From a bacterium (GTDB lineage Bacteria > Zhuqueibacterota > Zhuqueibacteria > Residuimicrobiales > Residuimicrobiaceae), in NCBI GenBank assembly GCA_029554865.1, contig JAKPUX010000068.1, positions 1-48,963 on the forward strand: a DNA stretch of 48,963 bases, in the 5' to 3' direction. Positions 8,403 through 16,000 of the stretch are shown in pieces. The position numbers were made by a program, and so were the translations under genes. How positions within the stretch are numbered: the first letter of the stretch is position 1; every line of letters begins with the position of its first letter. The notes under the pieces are model-generated. The model ran no database searches, was not told the origin of the DNA, and saw nothing but the letters and a program-made list of their open reading frames with translations.

Positions 8403-10793
8403 TCAGCGCAGCAATAGCAGTTTACGTACCGCCACCTCGCCGGCGCAGCTGAGGCGAGCCAGATAGAGGCCGCTGGCAGCACTGCCGGCGTGCCAGGGGA
8501 CAGTGTGCAGCCCGGCAGTCATCTCCTCATCCACAAGCAGGGCACACTCCCGGCCGCCGGCGTCGAAGAGAGCCAGGCGGACCCGCCCATCCCTGGGCAG
8601 GTGGAAGCTCAGGGTGGTCGAGGCATTGAATGGATTGGGATAATTGGCATGGAGGGTGAGTTCGCGGACCGCAGCTGTCACCTCCACCCGGATGTTCCAG
8701 AGCACCCGGCTCCGACCGTCGAGGTCCATCTGCCGCAGGCGGTAGTAGAGGATGCCCGCGGCTGCGCCGGGCTGATCGATGTAGGTGTAGTGCTTTTCTT
8801 CGGCGGTGGTGCCGTTGCCGGGGATGAAAGCGACTGTTTCCCACTCCCGACTGCAGCGGCGTTCCAGGTAAAAGCCGTAATTCCGGCTCTCGGTCGCGGT
8901 CCGCCAGAGGAGGTGTACCGCTCCCTCAGCTGCTGCGTAGCGCGCGGAGAAGGCGGTCAGCTCGACGGGCAGGCCGCCGTCAACGGTCTTCAGCACCGTG
9001 CCGTTATCGCCGACTGCCGAGCCGGTGTGGAGATCGAGAAAGCAGACCGCATTGAGATTGTTGGCGGTGGGGGAGCCAAGCAGCCGCCAGGTGGCTCCGC
9101 CGTCCTCGCTGCGCAGGATGCAGCCGCCCGAACCGACGATAAAGCCAACCTGGGGGCTGGCGAAAAAGACCTGCTCGAGGGCTGTCGTCGCTGGCAGTCC
9201 GGTGACGCTCACCGGGCTCCAGTTCTCTCCCCGGTCGACGCTGCGCAGGATCCTGGCCTTGGCTCCGACGATCACGGCATGAACAGAGTCGGCAAAGGCC
9301 ACGCCGTTGAGGGTCTCGACGGTCCCGGCGTTGATCTTGCTCCAGGTGGAACCGCCGTTGACGGTGCGCAGTACAGTGCCGAGAAATCCGACCGCCAGGC
9401 CGATAGAAGGAGTGGTGAAATGGACATCCTGCAGGGGCAGGCCGTAGGCGGAATTGGTCTGATTGATCCAGGTGGCGCCGGCGTCGTTGGTGCGCAGGAT
9501 CGCCCCGCCCCCGCCGACGACCGCGCCGATGCGCGGAGTGACAAAGTGGACGCTGTTGAACGAGCTCGAGACCGGGAGGCTGGAGATCTGGCTCCAGCTC
9601 AATCCGCCGTCGCTGGTGCGCAGGATGACGCTGCTGGCCCCGACCACGAATCCGCTGTCCGGGCTGACGAAGCAGCAGTCCTCGAAAAGCACCCCGATGC
9701 GGCGGAGGCGCGCCGACCAGGTTCCGCCGCCGTCACCGCTCCGGAAGATCATCCCCTTGCCGGAAGAGTCGCCCACGGCGACGGTGACATTTTCGTCCGC
9801 AAGGGAGATGCCGCGCAGTTTGCCGGTGGTAAAGGCGTCGAGGCAGCTTGACCAGTTAAGGCCCGAGTTGGCGGTGCTGAGCAGGGTGCCGCTCTCCCCG
9901 CAGAGCACGCCGCGTCCGCCGGGGTTGAAGGCGATCCCCTGCAGGCTCAAGCTGGTCCCGCTGGCAAGGGCCTTCCAGGTGACGCCCGCGTTGTCGGTGG
10001 AGAAGAGGGCGCCGCTGCTGCCGCAGATAAAGCCGTTGACGTGGTCGATGAAACCGCCCGCGCGCAGGGAGGGCGAATTGAGCAGGGAGGACTGCAGGGT
10101 CCAGCTCCCGCCGTTATCCTGGCTGCGGTAGACCCGGCCGAATTCGCCGAGGGCGAGGCCGATATTGCTGCCGGGAAAGAGGAGGGCGCGGATGGTCGTG
10201 GTCCCGACAGCAGCCCAGGACCAGGGAGACCAGGTTCCGCCGCCGTCCAGGCTGCGCACCAATGCCCCGCCCTGGCCAGCGGCATAGGTATAGTCGATGC
10301 CGTTGGAGACGAGGGTATACAGGGTCTGGGTGGTATTGCTGGCGCGCGATTCCCAGAGGTCGCCGCCGTTGTAGCTCTGGATGATGGCACCGCCGCGGCC
10401 GGCGGCGAGGATGGTATTATAGTCAAACATGTAGAGGGCGTAATAGGTAGTCGTATCGGGCGCAGGCAGCCTTTGCCACGATTCCCCCCCGTCCCGGGTG
10501 CGCAGGATGGTCCCCCGGGCGCCGACCGCCAGGCCGGTGTCCGCGTTGAAGAAGGCAAGGGCGTACAGCTCGGTGGTGACGCCGCTCGAAAGGGCCTGCC
10601 AGGTGAGTCCCTCGTCATCGCTGCGGATGATCGCGCCGAACTTGCCGGCAGCGAAAAACCGGCTGCCTCCGGCCCTCTGGATAGCATTAAGGGTGTTGCC
10701 CTGTGGAAGGGGATTCTGCCAGATCCAGCCGACTTGGGCCTGAAGGGGCAGGAGCGCTGTCCCCAGCAGTAAAAACAAAATGCGCATTCTCAT
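8403..10793 (-). CDS. Secreted YCF48/BNR-type beta-propeller protein with sorting domain
   Basis: A 796-residue exported protein: signal peptide MRMRILFLLLGTALLPLQAQ, then about a dozen repeats of the pattern G..G.ILRT.DGG.TW spread over residues 25-590. That is the YCF48/photosystem-II-stability or sialidase-BNR propeller signature and probably gives two propellers. A beta segment (about 600-700) and a C-terminal sorting domain beginning NYPNPFNASTTLSF follow. No sialidase catalytic residues are evident, so it is more likely a structural or assembly factor on the surface than an enzyme. The ribosome site AAGGAGAG is strong. It is followed one base later by the GT51 gene. A candidate promoter lies at 10917-10945. 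Confidence 0.85.
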   Translation of the reverse strand: MRMRILFLLLGTALLPLQAQVGWIWQNPLPQGNTLNAIQRAGGSRFFAAGKFGAIIRSDDEGLTWQALSSGVTTELYALAFFNADTGLAVGARGTILRTRDGGESWQRLPAPDTTTYYALYMFDYNTILAAGRGGAIIQSYNGGDLWESRASNTTQTLYTLVSNGIDYTYAAGQGGALVRSLDGGGTWSPWSWAAVGTTTIRALLFPGSNIGLALGEFGRVYRSQDNGGSWTLQSSLLNSPSLRAGGFIDHVNGFICGSSGALFSTDNAGVTWKALASGTSLSLQGIAFNPGGRGVLCGESGTLLSTANSGLNWSSCLDAFTTGKLRGISLADENVTVAVGDSSGKGMIFRSGDGGGTWSARLRRIGVLFEDCCFVSPDSGFVVGASSVILRTSDGGLSWSQISSLPVSSSFNSVHFVTPRIGAVVGGGGAILRTNDAGATWINQTNSAYGLPLQDVHFTTPSIGLAVGFLGTVLRTVNGGSTWSKINAGTVETLNGVAFADSVHAVIVGAKARILRSVDRGENWSPVSVTGLPATTALEQVFFASPQVGFIVGSGGCILRSEDGGATWRLLGSPTANNLNAVCFLDLHTGSAVGDNGTVLKTVDGGLPVELTAFSARYAAAEGAVHLLWRTATESRNYGFYLERRCSREWETVAFIPGNGTTAEEKHYTYIDQPGAAAGILYYRLRQMDLDGRSRVLWNIRVEVTAAVRELTLHANYPNPFNASTTLSFHLPRDGRVRLALFDAGGRECALLVDEEMTAGLHTVPWHAGSAASGLYLARLSCAGEVAVRKLLLLR

Positions 10794-10916
10794 GATCGCT
10801 CTCCTTCGCTCTGACCGCTGCTTAGGCGAAGAGATTTCCGACTGCGCTCGGCATCAAGGGCCGCAAAGGCATGCACAGCAGGTCTCATAGTGCAAATATG
10901 CAAAGGATAAGCAAAA

Positions 10917-10945
10917 ATTCAAACAAAAAGTTTGTCCGCTGTCAA
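10917..10945 (-). promoter_or_regulatory. Candidate sigma-70 promoter for the YCF48 protein gene
   Basis: On the minus strand: a perfect TTGACA (10940-10945), a 17-base spacer, then TTGAAT (10917-10922), which matches four of six bases of TATAAT. It lies in the 222-base divergent gap 10794-11015. I did not find an equally good box for the opposite-facing nucleoside phosphorylase gene. Confidence 0.45.
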
Positions 10946-11015
10946 TTTTTATTGAAAACAATAGATTAATTGGTTAAGTTGGAGAGGATACGGCAGCGCA
11001 ACTCGAGAGTATGTA

Positions 11016-12323
11016 ATGACGGTTTTAGCGATTATAGCGAAAAAACGCGATGGTTTGGCCCTCGACGCCGAGGAGATCCGCTTTCTCGTCACCGCCTATG
11101 TTGAGGGGACCATCCCCGATTATCAGATGTCCGCGTGGTTGATGGCCGTCTACCTGCGCGGCATGGACGCCCGGGAGACTGCGGCCTTTACCCAGGTCAT
11201 GCTCGATTCCGGTGAACGGATCGATCTGACCGATATCTCAGGCCGCAAGATCGACAAGCACAGCACGGGCGGCGTCGGCGACAAGGTTTCCCTCATCCTC
11301 GCCCCCCTGATGGCGGCGGCAGGGGTCAAGGTGCCGATGATCTCGGGCCGCAGCCTTGGCCATACCGGCGGCACCCTCGACAAACTGGAGTCGATCCCCG
11401 GCTTTAAAACCGAGCTGACGCCGGCCGCCTTTCACGACCAGGTGCGCGACCTCGGGGTGGCGATGATCGGCCAGAACGAGCGGCTTGTCCCCGCCGACAA
11501 GCGCATCTACGCCCTGCGCGACAGCACCGCCACCGTCGCCTCCATCCCGCTCATCACCGCCAGCATTCTCAGTAAAAAACTCGCCGAAGGCATCGACGGC
11601 CTGGTGATGGATATCAAGTGCGGCAGGGGAGCCTTTATGACCGAGATCAGCCGCGCCGAGGCCCTGGCCCAGAGCATCATCCATACAGCCGCTCTGCACA
11701 GCCTGCCAACCGTGGCCGTGATCACAGACATGAACCAGCCTCTCGGCTACGCCGCCGGCAACTGGCTCGAGGTGCGCGAGGTGCTCCAGGCCCTGCAGGG
11801 ACGCGGACCGGAAGACCTCATGCAGGTCACCTACGCCCTCGGGGTGCAGATGCTCCTGTTGGCGGGCTTCGAGGGCAGCACCCGCGAGGCGGTGAACCTG
11901 CTGCAGAACACCATCTCCAGCGGCAGGGCGATGACCCGTTTTCAGCAGCTGGTCAGGGCCCAGGGCGGGGATGTGCAGAGCCTGCAGGAGCCGGGCAGCT
12001 GCGCGGCAGCGCGCATCCAGCAGCATCTCCGCGCCGGCAGGAGCGGATTTGTGACCGGGATCGACGCCCTCAAGATCGGCGAGGCGGTGGTCCGGCTCGG
12101 GGGAGGGCGCAAGGCCCTCGGCGACCAGATCGATCCGGCCGTCGGCGTCCTGCTCGGCAAAAAGACCGGGGACCAGGTCGACAAGGGGGAGATTCTGGCG
12201 GTGATTCACGCCAACCAGACCAGCGCCGCCCGTGAGGCCCTCGAAATGGTACGCAGCGCCTTCACCATCGAGGCGGCGCCGGCGCCGAAGGGTAAAAGCA
12301 TCCTCCGCATCATCAAGGGTTGA
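11016..12323 (+). CDS. pdp: Pyrimidine-nucleoside (thymidine) phosphorylase
   Basis: A cytoplasmic enzyme of 435 residues, the usual family length. It splits thymidine or uridine with phosphate to give the base and (deoxy)ribose 1-phosphate, in nucleoside salvage. The family signatures are intact: KHSTGGVGDKVSLILAPL near residue 84 (phosphate binding) and SGRSLGHTGGTLDKLESIPG near 111. RDSTATVASIPLITASILSKK lies near 168, and a C-terminal alpha/beta domain ends near residue 435. Whether it prefers thymidine (DeoA) or also takes uridine (Pdp) cannot be decided by eye; the Bacillus-type length makes Pdp slightly more likely. The ribosome site is weak (GAGAG). The gene stands alone between a divergent propeller gene and tRNA-Asn. 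Confidence 0.93.
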   Translation: MTVLAIIAKKRDGLALDAEEIRFLVTAYVEGTIPDYQMSAWLMAVYLRGMDARETAAFTQVMLDSGERIDLTDISGRKIDKHSTGGVGDKVSLILAPLMAAAGVKVPMISGRSLGHTGGTLDKLESIPGFKTELTPAAFHDQVRDLGVAMIGQNERLVPADKRIYALRDSTATVASIPLITASILSKKLAEGIDGLVMDIKCGRGAFMTEISRAEALAQSIIHTAALHSLPTVAVITDMNQPLGYAAGNWLEVREVLQALQGRGPEDLMQVTYALGVQMLLLAGFEGSTREAVNLLQNTISSGRAMTRFQQLVRAQGGDVQSLQEPGSCAAARIQQHLRAGRSGFVTGIDALKIGEAVVRLGGGRKALGDQIDPAVGVLLGKKTGDQVDKGEILAVIHANQTSAAREALEMVRSAFTIEAAPAPKGKSILRIIKG

Positions 12324-12396
12324 CTCGTCCGCACTGTTCCCTCCCGCAGGTGTGGGGTGGGAGCCAGATTTGCGGCTGCCCTGCGCAAATATAATC

Positions 12397-12425
12397 TTGA
12401 CTTTTACCGAGGTTATTGATATATT
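12397..12425 (+). promoter_or_regulatory. Sigma-70 promoter of tRNA-Asn
   Basis: TTGACT (12397-12402), a 17-base spacer and TATATT (12420-12425), ending 21 bases before the first base of the tRNA. The same two hexamers with the same spacing occur on the minus strand at 26717-26745, which supports these as the house promoter boxes of this genome. Confidence 0.75.
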
Positions 12426-12446
12426 ATCACCGCTAAATTTGTTCAT

Positions 12447-12519
12447 TCAGGTGTAGCTCAATCGGCAGAGCGGGTGGCTGTTAACCACTAGGTTGTAGGT
12501 TCGAGTCCTACCACCTGAG
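12447..12519 (+). tRNA. tRNA-Asn (anticodon GTT)
   Basis: A 73-base cloverleaf read by hand: acceptor stem TCAGGTG/CACCTGA, D-stem GCTC/GAGC, anticodon stem GGTGG/CCACT with one G-T pair, anticodon loop CTGTTAA (GTT at 12480-12482), variable loop AGGTT, T-stem GTAGG/CCTAC with loop TTCGAGT, and discriminator G. The CCA end is not encoded, because CAA follows, so a CCA-adding enzyme is needed. It has its own promoter and terminator and so forms a single-gene unit. Confidence 0.97.
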
Positions 12520-12526
12520 CAAAGGC

Positions 12527-12554
12527 AGGCTTTCGGAAGGAAGCCTTTTTTTTT
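12527..12554 (+). terminator. Rho-independent terminator of tRNA-Asn
   Basis: AGGCTT, an eight-base loop, then AAGCCT followed by a run of nine T. It starts eight bases after the tRNA. Confidence 0.9.
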
Positions 12555-12594
12555 GCCCCTCCTCTACATCCCACCTTTAAACAGGAGACGCGTG

Positions 12595-15500
12595 ATGAAA
12601 TCATGGACGATGACCGGACTGTTGCTTGTTCTCCTCTGCTTGCCGGCTGCAGCACAAATTCAGATCCTCCTCGACAACGACACCCCCGCCTGTACCCTGG
12701 TCGGCACCTGGAACGAAAAGATCAGCAGCGATGCGGTCAACGGACAGGCCCGCTATAAAGTGCGCACCACTACCGGCGCCAATTACGCCCTCTGGCAGGT
12801 GCCGATCAAGTGGCCCGGCAGCTACGTCCTCGAAGCCAATCTCATCAAGGGCAATTACGCCGATAGTGTCTTCTACACCATTCACACCGCCGCCGGCGAC
12901 ACAACCGTCGTCATCTCCCAGAACTACCTGCAGGGCAGGCAAAAACTCGGCGAGTTCTCCCTGGCGGGCCAGTGCTGGATTAAAATGACCGACAAGGCTG
13001 CCGGCAAAGGCAACATGGTCTTCGCCGATGCCATCATCCTCACTGCCAACATTGCCACCTGGCCCCTCTCCGGGCAGGTCCGCTTCAGCGATAACAATCC
13101 GCTCATCACCGGTCGTCTCACCCTCTCCCCGGCCGGCGGTGGTGCAACCCTGATAGAAAAGATCCTCACGCCCGACGCACGGGAGTTTCTCTTCCCCGGT
13201 GTGGTCGACGGCTGGTACCGTCTGAGCTGCTCGGCCTACGGTTACGAGACCGCCCTCCTCGATTCCATTCATGTGCAGGGCCAGGCCGTCACCGCTGTTG
13301 AACTGGTCATGGTCCCGGTTGCGGGCGCCCGCTCTACCATCTCCGGCACCGTCCGTTTTCAGGATGGAGACCCCCTCCGCAGCGGACGATTGGAACTCTT
13401 CGCACAAGGTGATCCCCTGCTGGTCGCCTCCGCCCAGCTGCTGCATGACACCCCCTGGTCCATCTCCGGCCTGCTTCCCGGCCGCTACCGCCTCCTCTTC
13501 ACGGCGCCCAACTGCCTGACCGACAGCACCACCTATGCAGAGGTCCTGCTTGGTGAATCCGATCTCCAGCTGGAACCCCTCATTCTCTACCCCTTCTTCC
13601 GCTTCGCCTGGCTCACCGATTCCCATGTCGGCTCGGGCAACGATGACGCCCTGCAGATCGTCCTGCGCCGGATCGCCCTGATGAAGGAGGGGATCGATTT
13701 TGTCATCCACACCGGCGACATCAGTGAAAAGGGGCTCGAAAGCGAATTCGCACTCTATAAAAGCTACGAGTCGCTCTGCCAACTCCCGGTCTACAATATT
13801 CCCGGCAATCACGAGACCAAGTGGTCGCCCTCGGGGCTGCAGGCCTGGACGAGGAAATTCGGGGAGCGCCATTTCACCTTCACCCACAAGGGCTTCAAGT
13901 TCATCGGCCTCAACAACGGCATCCCCATGCGCGGCGGCTGCGGCTACATCGATCCCGCCGATATCGCCTGGCTGAAGGAGGAACTGGCGGGGATCGACGC
14001 CGCCACGCCGGTGGTCTTCGCCATCCATCTGCCCCTCGACGTCACCAATACCCCCAACTACTGGGAGGCCGTCGATCTGCTCAAGGCCCACCGCACGGTC
14101 TGGATCATGGTCGGCCACGGCCATGTCAACAAGTCATACAATTTCGAAGGCATCCCCGGGGCCATGGGGCGCGACACCTTCAGCGGCGATGCCGGTTTCA
14201 ACATCGTCACCCTCTCCGAGAAGGAGATCCGCGCCCAGGTCTGCACCGCCGTCGACGGCGTCGTCGCCCCGGCCTGGTACCAGACCTCCACCCTGCAGAC
14301 CGTACAGCCGGCCATAAGTTTCACCAATCTGGCCAAGGGGAGCACCCTCGCCGGCGGGACGATGATCGACATTTCGGTGAGTGAATCGGTCCGGAACGGG
14401 CAGTGGGAGGTGAGCAACAGCAGCCTCGGCCTGCGCGCCCTGGCGGGCGGCGGCACCGCCTGGCAGTGCGAACTGCCCGCCTCCGGCATCGAGAACGGCT
14501 ATCACACCCTCCGCGTCTCCTTCACCACAGAGGGGGGCAAAACCATTGCCGCGACGACCTCGTTCTTCTTCGAAAACGGCCATCCGAAAGCGCTGTGGAA
14601 ATACGACTGCGGCGCCGAAGTGCTGACCCAGCCCGCCTTCGATGAGTCGGGGGTTTATGTCGGCACCAGCGACGGCCGTATCATCGGCCTCAGCAGGAGC
14701 ACAGGACTTGCTCTCTGGCCTCCCGTCCAGTGCGAGGGTGGGGTCTTTTCGGCTCCTCTCCTCCTCGACCGCATGCTCTATGCGGGCTCCGCCGATGGGG
14801 CCCTCCACGCCATCGATGCCCGCACCGGCGGGCAGAAATGGCACTTTCAGGTCGAGGACGCCGTCCTGAGCGCCCCGGTCGCCCAGGATACGCTGATCTT
14901 TTTCGCCGGCGGCGGCGCCTTTTACGCCGTGGGGCGTTCAGCGGGTCAACTGGTGTGGAAATTCGACGGCTGTGGCACCGTGGAGTGCAAACCCTGCCTC
15001 GCCGGCAACCGCATCATTTTCGGCTCCTGGGACGGCAAGGTGCGCGCCCTCGACACCGCCACCGGCCAGCAGCTCTGGATCTGGACCCGCCAGGCCAATT
15101 TCTATTATGCCCCCGCCGCCTGCTGGCCGGTCGCTTCGGCCGACAAGCTCTTCGTCACCGATCCGGAACGCTATACCTCCGCCCTCGATCTCGCCACCGG
15201 CAGAACCGTGTGGTCCTCCAAAAGCCCGGAGGTCTATGATTCGATCGGCATCTCCGGGGATGGCAGCCGCCTCTATGTCCGCTCCCTCGACGGCTCCCTC
15301 TACGCCTTTTCGACCGCCGATGCAGCCCAGCAAAAGTTCTGGCAATCTGATGTCGGCTACGGCTGGGACTCGACGCCCTCGATGCCGATCGAAAAGGAGG
15401 GAGTGGTCTATTCAGCGGGCAAAAAGTGTTTCGTCGCAGCCAACGACGGTGCGACCGGCGCCACCTGGTGGAAATACTGGATCGGACCGACCCACGCCAC

Positions 15501-15897
15501 CACGGTCACGCCCATCGACCGCAGCCACGTCCTGGCCTCCTCCCTGGACGGCGTCGTGCTTTTTATCGAGGGTGATCCGGCCACCCGCATCCGGGAGGAG
15601 AGCAGTGATGCGCTGCCGCAGACGAGCAGGCTTTTTCCTCCCTATCCCAATCCCTTCAACAGCTCGGTGAGCATCACCTACACTCTTTCCAGCCGGCAGC
15701 CGGTCGCCGTCACCATCTATAATGTGCGCGGCGAGGAGGTTTACTCTTCGCCGGCCCGGGATCAGGCCGCCGGCGAGCACCACTTTACCTGGCAGGGCGT
15801 CGACCGCAGCGGCAGGGCCGTCCCCTCCGGGATCTACTATCTGCGCCTGCAGGGCAGCGATCTGGTCCAGACCGTCAAGCTCGCACTGGTAAAATAG
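12595..15897 (+). CDS. Secreted metallophosphoesterase fused to a PQQ-type propeller, with sorting domain
   Basis: A 1100-residue exported protein. Order: signal peptide ending in LCLPAAAQ; a golvesin-like beta domain (about 21-155); two carboxypeptidase-regulatory-like beta domains (about 157-245 and 245-330); a calcineurin-like metallophosphoesterase (about 336-560); a linker beta domain; a PQQ/quinoprotein-like propeller (about 663-1000, with repeats such as HAIDARTGGQKW); and a C-terminal sorting domain from PYPNPFNSSVSITY (about 1016-1100). The metal-binding motifs are complete: Asp342/His344 (DSH), Asp375 (GDISE), Asn405/His406 (GNHE) and His508/His510 (GHGHVN). It should therefore be an active two-metal phosphatase or phosphodiesterase at the cell surface. 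The substrate is unknown. ATG 12595 was chosen because AGGAG precedes it and the signal peptide starts there. Confidence 0.88.
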   Translation: MKSWTMTGLLLVLLCLPAAAQIQILLDNDTPACTLVGTWNEKISSDAVNGQARYKVRTTTGANYALWQVPIKWPGSYVLEANLIKGNYADSVFYTIHTAAGDTTVVISQNYLQGRQKLGEFSLAGQCWIKMTDKAAGKGNMVFADAIILTANIATWPLSGQVRFSDNNPLITGRLTLSPAGGGATLIEKILTPDAREFLFPGVVDGWYRLSCSAYGYETALLDSIHVQGQAVTAVELVMVPVAGARSTISGTVRFQDGDPLRSGRLELFAQGDPLLVASAQLLHDTPWSISGLLPGRYRLLFTAPNCLTDSTTYAEVLLGESDLQLEPLILYPFFRFAWLTDSHVGSGNDDALQIVLRRIALMKEGIDFVIHTGDISEKGLESEFALYKSYESLCQLPVYNIPGNHETKWSPSGLQAWTRKFGERHFTFTHKGFKFIGLNNGIPMRGGCGYIDPADIAWLKEELAGIDAATPVVFAIHLPLDVTNTPNYWEAVDLLKAHRTVWIMVGHGHVNKSYNFEGIPGAMGRDTFSGDAGFNIVTLSEKEIRAQVCTAVDGVVAPAWYQTSTLQTVQPAISFTNLAKGSTLAGGTMIDISVSESVRNGQWEVSNSSLGLRALAGGGTAWQCELPASGIENGYHTLRVSFTTEGGKTIAATTSFFFENGHPKALWKYDCGAEVLTQPAFDESGVYVGTSDGRIIGLSRSTGLALWPPVQCEGGVFSAPLLLDRMLYAGSADGALHAIDARTGGQKWHFQVEDAVLSAPVAQDTLIFFAGGGAFYAVGRSAGQLVWKFDGCGTVECKPCLAGNRIIFGSWDGKVRALDTATGQQLWIWTRQANFYYAPAACWPVASADKLFVTDPERYTSALDLATGRTVWSSKSPEVYDSIGISGDGSRLYVRSLDGSLYAFSTADAAQQKFWQSDVGYGWDSTPSMPIEKEGVVYSAGKKCFVAANDGATGATWWKYWIGPTHATTVTPIDRSHVLASSLDGVVLFIEGDPATRIREESSDALPQTSRLFPPYPNPFNSSVSITYTLSSRQPVAVTIYNVRGEEVYSSPARDQAAGEHHFTWQGVDRSGRAVPSGIYYLRLQGSDLVQTVKLALVK

Positions 15898-15905
15898 TAC
15901 TTGCC

Positions 15906-15944
15906 TGAGGCCTCTATTTTGGTTACGTTAGAATAGAGGCCTCA
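15906..15944. terminator. Hairpin downstream of the phosphoesterase gene
   Basis: A near-perfect 13-bp inverted repeat (TGAGGCCTCTATT paired with AATAGAGGCCTCA) with a 13-base loop, eight bases after the stop codon. The tail (ATTTCCTTCC) is only moderately T-rich, so termination may be partial and the DUF3160 gene may receive read-through. Confidence 0.6.
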
Positions 15945-16000
15945 TTTCCTTCCTCCCCCGCCGCCTCGTCAAGGGCCTCCCCTTTTTGAGGAGTCGCGTC

